From contig JAESIW010000180.1 of assembly GCA_016802295.1 (NCBI GenBank), positions 4,199,975-4,263,974 on the forward strand: a stretch of DNA of 64,000 bases, written 5' to 3'. The DNA is from Brachionus rotundiformis (Eukaryota; Rotifera; Eurotatoria; Ploima; Brachionidae). Within the stretch, counting starts at the first letter, position 1; every line of letters starts with the position of its first letter. The notes under the pieces are model-generated. The model did not search any database. It saw only the letters and a program-made list of their open reading frames with translations, and was not told where the DNA came from. Shown in pieces: positions 10,805 through 22,698 of the stretch. Made by a program: the position numbers and the translations under genes.

Positions 10805-12064
10805 ATGATTAATTTTACAAGAAATTTGAATGCTAGTGTACCAAAAACAGTCAACACAGACATGCCATTGGACATCATTATCTATGGTTCTTTTTTCTAC
10901 ACTTTGATATTCATTCTGGGAGTATCTGGAAACTCGCTTGTTATTTATGTTTTGATGAAAGAAAAAGAATTGAGAAATTTTACCAACTATTTGCTTGCTA
11001 ATCTCTCTGTTGCCGATTTAATGGTATTGTTCACATGCGTGCCAACTGCCTTTCACGATCTCTTTGCCAAAGAGAGATGGTATTTGGGAAGAATGATGTG
11101 TCACTTGATGGCGTTTATTGAAAACTGCATGGGCAATGCATCAATACTCTCTATATTTTTGATAACTATCGAACGCTATTACGTCATATGTCGACCTCTA
11201 AATGTAAGATCTATGATGACACCTTCACGTACTCTCAAACTTTTATCCATGATATGGCTCGTTTGCATTGCAATCAACTTACCATTCATTTTTTTGACAG
11301 AGTACAAAAAATACCACTTTTTTGATAAAAACACTGATGAATACAAGTGTAACACACGATCTCCAAATTTGATCTCGTTTTATTATTTTATTACAGTGAC
11401 ATTTATAATATATTTGGTAATTGGTATAGTGCTTTTGGGCATGTTTTACAAAATTTCCCAATCATTGAAAAAATCTACTCTCCTTTTACAATCAACAACT
11501 AACAAGAATTGTCTATCGGACTATAAAATAAGCTTTTCGCCTTCGAACGAAAATTGCCTGGTATCCAAAAAAAGAAACAACAATAGCGAAGAAAGCGATG
11601 CCAAAGTGAGCTTTTTACTAGTCAAAAATCCACCTTTTAGATCATCTGAGCCCAATCTGGCAACTAAAACATACAATTTTGACAAATGTATGAATTTGAA
11701 TAACACACTGGAAAGATACATCAAGCCAAGAAAGCAGCTAATTTATATGCTCATGTGTGTCATAATTGTTTTCTATGTGTGCCTGTTTCCTCTGAAACTT
11801 TGGAATTTGACTCTCATGTTTATTGGTCACAAGCCTTATTTTCCCAAATTGATAAATCTAAGAAATTACTGGTACATAAGCATTACATTTCGGATATTTT
11901 TCTACACAAATAGCTTTATAAACCCAATACTTTACAACTGCTTGTCCAAACGATTCAGAAATGGCTTCAAGAAATTGCCTGTATTCAGTTTTTGCTTTGG
12001 TGGTAAAGCCCGATTCAAGAAAGAATCGTGTGAGCTTGAAACAAAAAATAGTTATCTGATGTAG
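10805..12064 (+). CDS. Class A peptide-type GPCR, copy C1
   Basis: Intronless, 419 aa, intact. Hallmarks are GNSLV in TM1, LANLSVAD in TM2, HDLFAKERWYLG before the TM3 Cys, ERY in IERYYVICRP, an ECL2 Cys (EYKCNTR), FYVCLFPLKLW in TM6 and NPILY in TM7. N-terminal NFT and NAS sites are potential glycosylation sites. The third intracellular loop is long (~110 residues), polar and rich in Ser, Asn and Lys, which suggests regulation by phosphorylation. Related to A and B, it is probably a neuropeptide receptor; ligand unknown. It differs from C2 at only a handful of bases, one of which changes the protein (Ala to Ser in TM4, VCIAI versus VCISI). The short Cys-containing tail could be palmitoylated. 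Confidence 0.87.
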   Translation: MINFTRNLNASVPKTVNTDMPLDIIIYGSFFYTLIFILGVSGNSLVIYVLMKEKELRNFTNYLLANLSVADLMVLFTCVPTAFHDLFAKERWYLGRMMCHLMAFIENCMGNASILSIFLITIERYYVICRPLNVRSMMTPSRTLKLLSMIWLVCIAINLPFIFLTEYKKYHFFDKNTDEYKCNTRSPNLISFYYFITVTFIIYLVIGIVLLGMFYKISQSLKKSTLLLQSTTNKNCLSDYKISFSPSNENCLVSKKRNNNSEESDAKVSFLLVKNPPFRSSEPNLATKTYNFDKCMNLNNTLERYIKPRKQLIYMLMCVIIVFYVCLFPLKLWNLTLMFIGHKPYFPKLINLRNYWYISITFRIFFYTNSFINPILYNCLSKRFRNGFKKLPVFSFCFGGKARFKKESCELETKNSYLM

Positions 12065-12100
12065 TAAATGATGATACAAACAAATTATTTGTTTATGTTT

Positions 12101-13194
12101 TTCAAAGACAATCTTTTAAATAAAAGTCGTTCTCAGTTAATTGTTGAGTTTTCATCAAATGTTTTTCTAGCGGTTATTAGGAAATTAAATTTTTTTAATC
12201 TAATTTCGATCGGACAGGGATAAAATCATGGAATTAGAAAATGAGCAAAATGATTTGAGCAAAATTTCCAATTTTCTGATGCAAAAACTATAAAAGGACA
12301 TAATCATCACAAATATACAGGTTGCATTAGTTAGTATATTAAAAAAATTTAAGGTCTTCTTTCTAGCATGTACAATCAGACTTAAAAAATCATCAGAATA
12401 GCTCTTCAGCAATTAGAGTGATCAATTGGAGATAATTTTTAATTGTTGAAATTTTTTTCAATAAATTGTACGTCGTTTTTAAAAATCTAAGGATCAAATC
12501 ATCCTCCAACTTTATCTATCATTTATCAACAATCTTAGTCACTAATAGTTTGGAAAATGTATCTTGACTCTTTCAGCCATTAAGAATATCAAATGCCTTA
12601 GCAATTGTATTAGCAGAAAAGAAACCAGAAGCTATATTTTAGATCCAACAGTTTGGTCTTCTGAAGACCTCTAGTTCTATTAAAACTAAAACTATTAAAA
12701 GTAAATTTATCCGAATTATTAAATCTTCTTACCACTGAAAATTTGGTTAAATTTTATAATAAGTTAATAAGTTATTGATTGCAGAAGGATATGAGCCCTA
12801 AAACTAATCTTAGTAAAAAATCATAAATAAAAACAATTCATGGCTCCTCATGCTTTTGTGAAATTAAGTTCAATAGAAAAGAGCAAAATGTTAAAAATTC
12901 TAACCTTTTTATAGATTAAAAGCAAGTTCTGTAAATGCAACATGGTGCATCATTTTTAGTTGCATTATTTAGAACATTTTGGTAGAACTTTGCCAATTTA
13001 GCATTATTTAAATATGGACAAACTGGCAGGTAGTGCATATTGCAGACATTCTGCTCATTATTAACTGACTTTAGCTTTTGATGTAACTCTGTATGTTGCG
13101 CTATGTATTGCATTTATAGAACTGGTAAAAACCTTTGGAAAAAAAGAGTAATAGCCTTTTAAATCATTTAAGAATTTATGCATTATTTTTTAAT
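12101..13194. other. Intergenic after C1
   Basis: No supportable gene. GC content rises toward the LINE remnant that follows. The small minus-strand frames at 12200-12412 and 12916-13113 lack recognisable similarity. Confidence 0.55.
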
Positions 13195-13720
13195 TTGTAC
13201 CAAATTTCACAAAACCGTTCCATACGGTTACAGATACGAATATGTTGATAGAGATCAGATTATTCCGGGACTGTAGAAGCTTGCAGATGTACATTAATAG
13301 AATTACTGACTGGACAATACGTGACTTTTGCGCTTTTGAATGCTAGATTTGGATGTTCTAATTACAGATTACCTCAAACTCAGGAACCAAGTCAACTGCG
13401 AGGCTTATTAGAACGAACCAGGACAACTCGAGACTCGCAACCATGGATAAAATTATACACCTGCTTTATTCGACCATAGATTGAACTAGCAGCATCCTAT
13501 AGCAAATTTACACAAAGCGAGATCAAAAAACCCTAAAAGAGCTACTAAAGCTTCTACTAATGGGAAGCGCTGTGAATTATTAGATCTTTCATTGCTTCAA
13601 CAGCGAAGAACTTATAGTGCCAATTTTTTGAACTACCACATGTTATCTCGGATGTGCTCGCATGTCATCATACTGCAGTTAATAACTTCTACTATTATAG
13701 TAGTAGGAAGTCAAAATAAA
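13195..13720 (+). mobile_element. Decayed CR1-like LINE, reverse transcriptase C-terminal part
   Basis: A GC-richer island. In one frame from 13444 I read WIKLYTCFIRP, stop, IELAASYSKFTQSEIKK, matching the familiar LINE pattern 'Y..(F/Y)(V/I)RP.(L/I)EYAS..W.P....(D/E)IKKLE'. After a shift at about 13544, a second frame reads KRATKASTNGKRCELLDL, then SLLQQRRTYSANF. This matches the downstream 'QRRATK....YEERL..L.L.SL..RR.R' of CR1/L2-clade elements. Stops and frameshifts show it is dead. A perfect-stemmed hairpin follows at 13685-13711. No 3' repeat or target duplication was found. Confidence 0.6.
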
Positions 13721-14061
13721 AAGTAAAAGATCGAGAAATGTCTTGAAATTGTAAAACATAGACCAAAAAAACTTGAAATAAAATTTGTTGTTTAACAAGT
13801 TACACTTGGCTACACTGAATTTTTAGTAATTTTTTTATAATTTTAGGAAATGTCCTTAGGGCTTCATCTAATGGGTTTTTTTTTAGGGCTTAAAAGGTTA
13901 AATAGATTTAACTCTATTAGTCAAGAAAATCACCCAATTAGTCCAAATAAGATTCTATTTAATTCTATTAACCGAATAAGACTATGAAAATCAAATTGAC
14001 ACCAGGTGAAAATGAAAACTCTTCAGAATCCGAAATATTGTGTAGCTTATGAGAAACAAAG

Positions 14062-14167
14062 ATGGCTGAAGAGAAAGAGAACACGTCAAAATGGTTATCT
14101 TGTGAAAGGTGCTCAAATTGGGTTTATTATAGTTGTTTGCCAAAAGAATTAAAAAAAAATAAATAAA
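14062..14167 (+). pseudogene. PHD-finger-like coding remnant
   Basis: An ATG-started frame of 34 codons contains WLSCERCSNWVYYSC, which follows the Cys-x2-Cys...Trp-x-(His/Tyr)-x2-Cys spacing of PHD fingers found in transposable-element proteins. After an in-frame TAA the same frame continues with FLCDDFDD, like the last Cys pair of such a finger with one Cys lost. Its closeness to the LINE remnant suggests TE origin, but a separate element is equally possible. Confidence 0.35.
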
Positions 14168-14199
14168 GAATTTTTATGCGATGATTTTGACGATTAACT

Positions 14200-17100
14200 C
14201 TTTCTTTTTTTTTAAATACTTTTTAAAACTCACTCTTGTTTTGTGTTGTCTTTTTTGTTTTTAATTTATCATTAATTGTTATAGAATGCTATCAAATCGT
14301 AAAATATTAATTTATTTTTTAACAAACTATTATTTAAAAATCAATTAAAGAATCGCCTAATAAATTTAAAAGTTTTCCTCCTAAATAGGTTAAATGGGTT
14401 AAAATTCTGTTTTTAAGATTAAATTTCGGGCTAATTATATACAATTTTAGGTTTAACCGGTTTAACCTTTTGAGCCTCACATAATTAACCGCGGAGGTAA
14501 ATGGGTGAAAAAAAAATTTCGGGAAAATTGGGTGACTATTTTTGAAGTTTTTGAACAAAATGGGTGCGAAATACGCAATAAAAAAAATAGGGCACCCGGT
14601 TAGACCAGATTACCATACTATTGATTAAAATTAATAATTATTGAAATAATACTTTCTAATTAGAGACTTATAATTTAAAATATTTATCAATATATTGAAA
14701 TAGTCAAATATTTCAATTTATTTGGAAAATAAATAAACATTTTAGAGGATAGTTTATTTGAATTTTAATTTAAAAATTAATAAAAGAAAATGTAAAATTT
14801 TAAAACTATTTTATTTAAAAAAATATTTATTAAAAGTGTTTTTTTTTTCATATTTCAGATAGATATTTCCTTTTATTTAAAATTCAAGAAAAATATTTAT
14901 AGCTAATTGTCGAAAAGCTGAGTTTGTTAATTAGCTTTTCATTGAACATTGATTATATCAAGTTTGAGTATTTAATTTGACAAGAAATTTTTAGAAATAT
15001 TTCTAAATTCTTACTGAAGTATTAATACATTATTTTTAGTTATTATATTAAGTTTAAAATATGTCAAACTAGGTCTTTTTGATATTTCTAATAGAATATT
15101 TTTAAAGTTAAATAGATTAGTGTTTTTTCAATAATGAAATTAGTTACTCAATATTAGTTTGAATGAGGATTAAAAATTTTCTTGTCATTTTGTACTTAAA
15201 AATTATACATTTAATATAATTAAAATTATTATATAACGAAAATTGCTTTGAACTGTTTTGGATTTATAATTAATTAAAAACTGAGAAAAATTTATTAAGG
15301 TATTGGATTTCAACCACGAATAATTTTTTATAAATAAAAACATAATTAAATAATAAAAGAAAGAAGTGAATTTTTTAAATTTAAGTTCAACAATGTATTT
15401 CATAAGTAAGTTATTTTTAAATTAATTATTGGAGTAATAAACTCTTATTTTTTAAATTAAAATGCTTAAAAGAATATTTTAAAATCTTCCATATGTTTTT
15501 AACATTTCATTTTTTAGTTAATATTCATTAATTTAATCTCGATCTTATTAAAAAATTCTTTAGACTTAAAAACCAAGATAAATACATGATTAATTGATTC
15601 ATTTGGCACTAATTATTTATGTTCTCACAGTCTTTGGGTTCTGTAAAGAATTTCCTTTTCAATTAAAAGGCATTGTTAATTAAGTTTAGGTGGTAAACAT
15701 TAACGTAGGCTTAAACGATATTGATAATTGACTAAAAGGCTTCAATAATATCAATTTTGATAAAAATCATTAAATTAAGACATATTTTTGTCTAAAACTA
15801 AACATTTTTTTAAATATTTCTTTAACTTTTCAAAAACTTTTTCTCACTTCAAACTCTAATTTAAAAATCAATAAATGAATCAGACGTTGTCTTAACTTAT
15901 CTGTATCAAGTTCCTTATTAAAAACATTTTTAAATAGGATACATTGATTAAATTATCAAATTCAAATCACAATAAAAATTTTTCATTATATATATTAGAA
16001 TAAATTCGAAATTTTCGATTCCTTAGATCTAAAATAACTAAATTAACTAATGTGGATGTTGATTAATTTATAAAATTATTCACTCAACATCATTAATTCC
16101 AAAAAGTTTGCGTTGCTTTGGTTTTACAAGCTTAGATAATTAATTAATTTGAAAAATCTATTTACAATAATTATATGCCTTCTCATCAATTTTAAATGTT
16201 TCTATCAAAAACGACAAATTTAAAAAAATAAAGAATCATCAAATTTTGTTTATTACATAATAATAAAAATAAAGATTTTCATTTCCATTTTAATAGAAAT
16301 CTATCGAATAAATTTTATGCTTTCGTTTGAATCGGTTTTGTCTTAAATAAAATTATATTCTTTCTGGCATGTATTCTAGGAAGTTCAAGTTTAAACCAGG
16401 TGGCTAAAAATTTATCCTGTAATAAAAATTAAAATATATAAAAATCAATTTATCATTTTTTTTTAAAATCACATTCTTTTGTTTTAATTTTTTCAAATAT
16501 TTATAAAAATTTGGTCAGCAAATTCATAAATGGTTGTATTTTAAAAAATTAACAATACATGAAATATATTATACCAATTAATTAATTGATTTATTTAATC
16601 TATTTAATAGAAATTCTCATTAACATTTTAAATATGGTTAAATTTTTTTATTAATTATTTGATTTATAGATTTAACATTAACTTTGAGTAATAGCTTCAA
16701 AAGGAAAACTTTTAAAATTTTAACACGGATCAGTGATTAATATCAACTCAAGAATTGAAATAATTGATTTTATTTTGAAACTTTTTTAAGTAAAAATATG
16801 TAAATTAGATTATGGAAATAAGATTTTTACATTTGAAAATTAGTTAGTAATTAGATTTTCAAAAATCCTTTGGAATGTTTAAGCATTGTAAAAAGATGTA
16901 TTAATATAATTTTTGTTTGTTTAAAAGCTAATAATTGTCTTATTAAATTTTTTTAAGTCTCATTTATTTACATTTTTCAATATGACAAATCATTGTTTAA
17001 AATCGATTTTTTTAGTTTAAGCATTTTCTTTAATTAAGGATAAATATTATATTTGTTTTGATAAAAAGTTAAAAACATAACTTTTTCGATCAACAATTAT

Positions 17101-17990
17101 TTTTATATCAAAGTGATCTAAGTGAGAAAAAAATTGCTCTGACGTTTGAAATTTACATTTTTTGAATTGTATTTATTCTGCAGAAAAAAATAACTTCCTT
17201 AAATGAGAATTTTGTTTAAATTTTATGCCTAGTTAAAATTAGGAATCAAATTTTTGTAAATTAAAAGGAAAACAATTTATTTTTTTCGAGTAAAAAAAGG
17301 TAAATGTAATTATTTAAATATATTTTTAGGATAACAATTAAATTTTAAATGGAAAAATGTTTAATCAAAGAGATTGATTATTTATATATCTAAAAATAAT
17401 TTATCAATGAAAGTAAAAGCATTGATATTTATAAATCTTGACAAAAATAATTCGAGTATTTAAATTGCATGATTTTCAAACGATTGAGTATTGAGTATAA
17501 ATTTTTAGCAGTTGAAAATATATTGAATTATTGATTTAATTAATTTTCAGATTTAGACTGTCATAAATCAATTTGATATGAAGAAAAACAGGAAATAAAA
17601 ATTTTTAAACATTAAAATTAAACTAATTATTCTCGAGTATAAAAAATGTTATTACAAAATCAGACTTTTTGCACTCTTCTTGGTTAAAGATTAAGTATTT
17701 TATATAATAGTTTTAATCCTATTTAAAAGTTTATAATATTTATTGAGTTAATACTAAAACAAATTGTTAGAGATATATCCTATTTTCATCATTTAAAAAC
17801 AAAAGATAATCGTTTTTAGCAAGATAAAAATCACTAATACCATTAAAACATAATTCTTTTTTATTTTTAAAAATTTTAACCATAAAGATTGGAGGCTTAT
17901 TTTGCCGAATTTACTAAAATAATCAGTATCTGAAATAAATTTATTGCAATAGAAATTTATTTAAACTCTTATTTTATTTTTAGAAAAATG
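14200..17990. other. Gene-free AT-rich spacer between the two A-B-C sets
   Basis: About 3.8 kb without a supportable gene. A Gly/Pro-containing patch at 14390-14600 has a weak minus-strand frame that I do not recognise. The sequence does not resemble the DNA upstream of A1. Confidence 0.6.
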
Positions 17991-18017
17991 AAACAAAATT
18001 GAAAACTGCCTAAAAAA

Positions 18018-19166
18018 ATGGTTAAGAACAGCTCAAATGTGTCGAGTATTTTGACTCAAGAGATTGAAATGCCTCTTGATATTATTTTATTTGGAAGTAT
18101 TTTCTATTCAATAATATTTTTAATTGGAGTAGTTGGAAACATTCTGGTGATTGGGGTCATTTTGGTAGATAAAGAATTGAGGAATTTTACCAACTATTTA
18201 CTGGCCAATCTATCCATTGCCGATTTGCTTTTACTGTTCACAAATGTACCGTCTGGAATTCACGATCTATTCGCCAAAGAAAGATGGTACTTTGGCCGAA
18301 TTTGGTGTTATCTGGTTTCGTTTATTGAGCACACAACCGGATTCGCGTCCATTTTGTCAATATTTTTTATCACATGTGACAGATACTACGTTATATGTCG
18401 ACCACTAGTAGTCAAATCGTTAATGAATCAATCTCGCACTTTCAAGCTAATTGTGATCATTTGGCTATTGTCAATTCTTATCAATATACCATTCATTACG
18501 CTTACCAACTATTCTCTAGCCAAGTTCTCTAACAATCAGCTTGAGTTCAAATGCAGTACTCGTGCTGACCAAACATGGGCTCTATATTTTATGGTCATAG
18601 ACTCGTTTGTATTTTATCTATTAATCGGTGGTGTGTTGATATTTATGTATTTTAGAATTTTCAATTCTTTAAAAGTGTCAACTAAATTTTTGAGAGTGTA
18701 CTCTAGTCACAGAAAAACTCAACAAGAAAGCCTTTTGGAGCCAAGCAGTAGCGTGAAAATTCGTCACACTTCGGTCAACATCGGAGACATCCAATGCAAA
18801 CATGTTAAAAAAAGGCAGCAACTCATTACCATGTTGATGATTGTATTAATTACTTTCTATGTGTGCATTTTTCCTCTCAAAATATGGAATTTGCTCAATC
18901 TTTTTGCCTACAAAATTGATGGGTTTTACCAGAAAATTGGTTTTAAGCTTTATTGGATTTTAAATATAATTTGTAGAATATTCTATTATACCAATAGTGC
19001 AATTAATCCGATAGTGTACACTTTTTTGTCAAAAAAATTTCGATTAAGCTTCAAAAAAATGTTCAGTTCTGGCTCATACAATCGCAATAGATCAAAGTCA
19101 TCTGTTTTTAATAATTCATTACGTTCCAGTCAGAAGAAGACTTTTATTGAATTTGAATCTCTCTAG
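18018..19166 (+). CDS. Class A peptide-type GPCR, copy A2 (full C-tail)
   Basis: Intronless, 382 aa. It is identical to A1 across 1,031 bp (18027-19057), from the codons just after the start to the FRLSFKK that begins helix 8. Class A motifs are as in A1: DRY, two disulfide Cys, FYVCIFP and NPIVY. Unlike A1 it continues with a Ser/Arg-rich tail (MFSSGSYNRNRSKSS...FIEFESL), typical of a phosphorylated GPCR cytoplasmic tail, so A2 is probably the parental or complete form. The first codons also differ (MVKN versus MIEN), and homology upstream of the ATG fades within 30 bases. Likely a neuropeptide receptor; ligand unknown. Confidence 0.88.
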   Translation: MVKNSSNVSSILTQEIEMPLDIILFGSIFYSIIFLIGVVGNILVIGVILVDKELRNFTNYLLANLSIADLLLLFTNVPSGIHDLFAKERWYFGRIWCYLVSFIEHTTGFASILSIFFITCDRYYVICRPLVVKSLMNQSRTFKLIVIIWLLSILINIPFITLTNYSLAKFSNNQLEFKCSTRADQTWALYFMVIDSFVFYLLIGGVLIFMYFRIFNSLKVSTKFLRVYSSHRKTQQESLLEPSSSVKIRHTSVNIGDIQCKHVKKRQQLITMLMIVLITFYVCIFPLKIWNLLNLFAYKIDGFYQKIGFKLYWILNIICRIFYYTNSAINPIVYTFLSKKFRLSFKKMFSSGSYNRNRSKSSVFNNSLRSSQKKTFIEFESL

Positions 19167-21179
19167 ATTTCTTTTTTAGATTACTACTGTCTTTTTATTT
19201 GAACTTTGAAAATAATAGTAAATTTTCAGTACCCTTTTTTTTTGAATTTTTAAAAATAATAATTTAATTAAATTTCTCTTGGCTTTAATTTAGAGACAAA
19301 AAATCATGTTAACAAATTTTTTTCAAAATTATATTACAGAAGTTTTTATACAAAAAGTTTATATAAGAATGTCTACATAATTTGCATATTTAATTTGATC
19401 ACATATTCTTTTGAATTAATCAACTTTGATTTCAATTCATTTACATCTTAATAAAATTAAAATTTTTCATTAAAAACTAATACTGAAACTAATTTGAGTC
19501 TTTTTATGATTCATAGATGGATTAATAAATAAGCTGTTAAAACATTAACTCGTAGTTTTTATGAAAATAAAATTAATTACAACTATTTTGGATTTTAATA
19601 CTTATTACTATTATGCTCAATAAAGAGGAGATTTGGCCAAAAAATTAGTTTATTTAAAAGAATTTAAAAAATATTCATCAAAAATTTTCATTATTAAAGA
19701 TTAAAGAAATTAAAGAATATTGAACATAATTTCATCTAATAAAATAAAAGCTTCATTTTTGAGTTTTAATTTGTTTCTAAATAAATGAAAATTATCTGAA
19801 TACAATAGAAACTAATTTTTTATTTTTAAAGATAATATATAATACAAAAAAAAAATTAGACGCAAATTTTTAATTTATTTTCAGCACTAGTCAAGCTTTA
19901 ATTGTAAATTTAACCAAGTTAACGGAAAATTATTTTTATAGCATCAACATAATCAATAACCCTCTAGAAAATTTGATAAAGATAAAAATTGCATCATTTT
20001 ACGTAATTTAAATAATATAAAACTAGTTAAATTTTTTTTTAGATTATGTAAACTTAAGATTTAACAATCGAATTTTTTATAAAATTTTGGTTATATTTTA
20101 TCTATATACAACATTAGCACTGTTAGTACCACTTGTAGTCAAACGAACTGATCAAAATTAATTTAACTAAATATCCTTTAGATACACTTTTTAATATTAA
20201 ATCATGATATTTTTATTTCATGCTTTTATATCTTTCAATATTATTAAAGAAAATGTTTGCAAGTTTTACGTTATTGAATTACGAAAGAAATGATTAGAAA
20301 CAATTTTATTTTTTTCAAAACATTTTTCTGTATTGTTTTAAGTCATTTAATTAATTAAAAAATTAAGTTAAAGTTTCTTTTTCAGATAAACTTTTAAAGA
20401 AGTACAGATAAATGAATAAAAATAATAATCTTTTTTAAAAATTTTCTTCCCACCACAAAAAAATAATTTTTGGATTGATTTTCGAAAAGAAAGTGATGCA
20501 ATATTATACAAACCAAAAGGTATTATTCATCAGATTAATTGATTAAACGAGATTAAGAAAAAAAAAATCTGTTGATACTGAAGAACCAGTGCCTTTAAAA
20601 TGATTAGTAAATAAATTTCTGTAACTAGTAATTATGCATTTTTTAAAATTTGAAAAATTCGATCGGAAACTAATAAGATATAAAAATTTATGCATGTCTT
20701 AAATGTCAAAGTATTATAAATTTCTTTAATTAGTTTTTTTAATAAACTATTATTAAATCTGTTTTATTATTGAAATTTCTATTTTCGTTTATACAAAAAT
20801 TAAATTATCGATTCTTACTTTACTTTTTTATACTTTTTTAATTAAATTTAAATTATCCTTGAAATTGTCTTTGTTTTTATAAGATAATTTCTCTTTATAT
20901 GTACAAGATCTCGGTGCATCTAGCTATTATAGATGTTCTCCTAATAAAAAATCCCTGCAAGTTGTGAGCTATTAATATTAGTTAGTAAAATTTAATATTT
21001 TACATTTTGTTGTCTAAAAAGTTACTGATGTAAATTATGATAAAATGTTTTTAATTAATTTAGAGTTGATGGTAATAAAGTGAGACTAAAAAAATAATTA
21101 TTTTAGTCTATATTATTGAGAAGTAAAAGACTGTTTAAAAATTTTGTTTTGTTTTGCTAACACATATATCTTGAAATTG
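19167..21179. other. Intergenic, A2 to B2
   Basis: AT-rich sequence, no supportable gene. It has no counterpart of the DNA transposon found in the A1-B1 spacer. Confidence 0.6.
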
Positions 21180-21411
21180 AAATCTTAATGAATCCTAAAT
21201 TAAAAAAAATATTTAATAATATCATATTTTATAAACTTTATCAATATTTTATTAATTCAAAATATTTTGCTTTGAGAGTTTAATGAAATTCTTCGATATG
21301 TTTTTTGTTTAAGTTTTGATGCATTAGGTTATTTTTTAAATACTATATATTACAAATAGATAATATGATAGATTTATTCATTTCGTTTAGATATTTAAAA
21401 TTTTTATTAAA
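21180..21411 (+). promoter_or_regulatory. Conserved 5' flank of B2
   Basis: Counterpart of 8618-8844, differing by a few bases and short indels. Homology starts sharply at AATCTTAATGAATCC. Confidence 0.4.
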
Positions 21412-22617
21412 ATGGAAAATAAAAGCAACAACTCTTCAGGAATGTGTCTATTAGATGTAAAAATGCCAATAGATGTCATTTTTTATGGATCGTTTTTTTA
21501 CATTTTAATATTCGCAATTGGTGTTATTGGGAATATAATGGTTATCTATTTTATTCTATACAAAAAAGAAATGCGTAGCTTTACAAATTATTTGCTTGCA
21601 AATCTTTCATTGGCGGATCTTATGGTCCTATTTAGTAATGTTCCTAGTGGCATACATGATCTATTCGCAAAGGAGAGGTGGTACTTGGGAAAAACTTGGT
21701 GTCATTCTGTGTTCTTTGTTGAAAATACAATGGTATTTGCTTCAATTTTGACAATTTTTTCCATAACATGTAATCGATATAATGTAATATGCAGGCCTTT
21801 ACATGTAAGATCAACCATTAATTCAGCTCGTACATTAAAATTGATCACACTCATTTGGGTACTCTCCTTGACTTTAAATATTCCTTTTATCTATTTTACG
21901 GAGTACAAAAAAATCAAGTTTTTTGACTGCTCAACAAGCTACAAGTGTCAAATTTTATTCAATAGTTTATTCTTCCATTATATAATTATAACTTATTTTG
22001 TATTATTTTTCATAGTTGGCCTAGTTCTTCTCATAATGTATTTTAAAATTTTCAGCTTTTTAAATAAATCGAACAATTTCTTAATCGAATGTTGGATCGA
22101 GAACGGTTTGCAATCAGGTTTGAATACTTTTTCATCAATATCTAGCCATCTTTCCCAAGGAAAACCATCTTACCATGGTTTCAATAGTCAAAAAACAAGT
22201 GTGGACATTTTTAAAACTGAGTCTGAAATATTTATGCTTAAGAAAAAGGATGCATTGATTATGTATGGAAGAAATAAATTATATCAACCAATCTTAAAAA
22301 ATCAGAACAAATTTAAAAAATACATTAGACAGCGGAAAAAATTAATAACCATGATGGTTATACTAATACTGGTATTTTAAATATTTTTGTTTCCACTAAA
22401 AATATGGAATTTAATATTGATGATGAAAGGAAATGATGAATTTTTCTTCAAATATATTGGATTAAGGACTTATTGGTATATTAATATAGCATGCCGTATA
22501 TTGTTTTATTTAAATAGCTCGGTGAATCCATTTCTGTACAATTGCTTCTCCAAAAAGTTTAGAAATAATTTCTGCAATTCTTTTAACATTACGAAGAATT
22601 TTCTGAACAGAAATTAG
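21412..22617 (+). pseudogene. Class A GPCR copy B2, interrupted by one in-frame stop
   Basis: The frame spans 401 codons with a TAA at 22378-22380 (codon 323) and no frameshift. Before it: TM1 GNIMV, TM2 LANLSLAD, HDLFAKERWYLG, TM3 Cys, ITCNRYNVICRP (Asn replaces the Asp/Glu of DRY), ECL2 Cys (YKCQIL) and a long polar third loop. After it: IFLFPLKIW (TM6), TM7 with NSSVNPFLY and a short tail. In A and C the stop position is Tyr (FYVC), and the next two residues Val-Cys are Ile-Phe here. Losing the DRY acid, the TM6 Cys and the reading frame fits decay. A sequencing error at 22378-22380 or readthrough are the alternatives. The frame is otherwise well preserved, so decay would be recent. Confidence 0.8.
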
Positions 22618-22698
22618 TTTTTTTATAAATAAAAATTTTTCTTATTCTTTATATTGTAATTTATATTTTTATCTGTAAATTTTTTTTTAGTAAATTAA

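Noticed and set aside
11279..12079. Minus-strand frames within the C1 (and C2) gene
   Set aside because: Antisense shadows that recur in both copies only because the sense gene is duplicated.
22378..22380. Recoding of the B2 stop (selenocysteine or reassigned TAA)
   Set aside because: Selenocysteine uses TGA. TAA ends many genes here, so a reassigned code is untenable. Pseudogene or base error is simpler.
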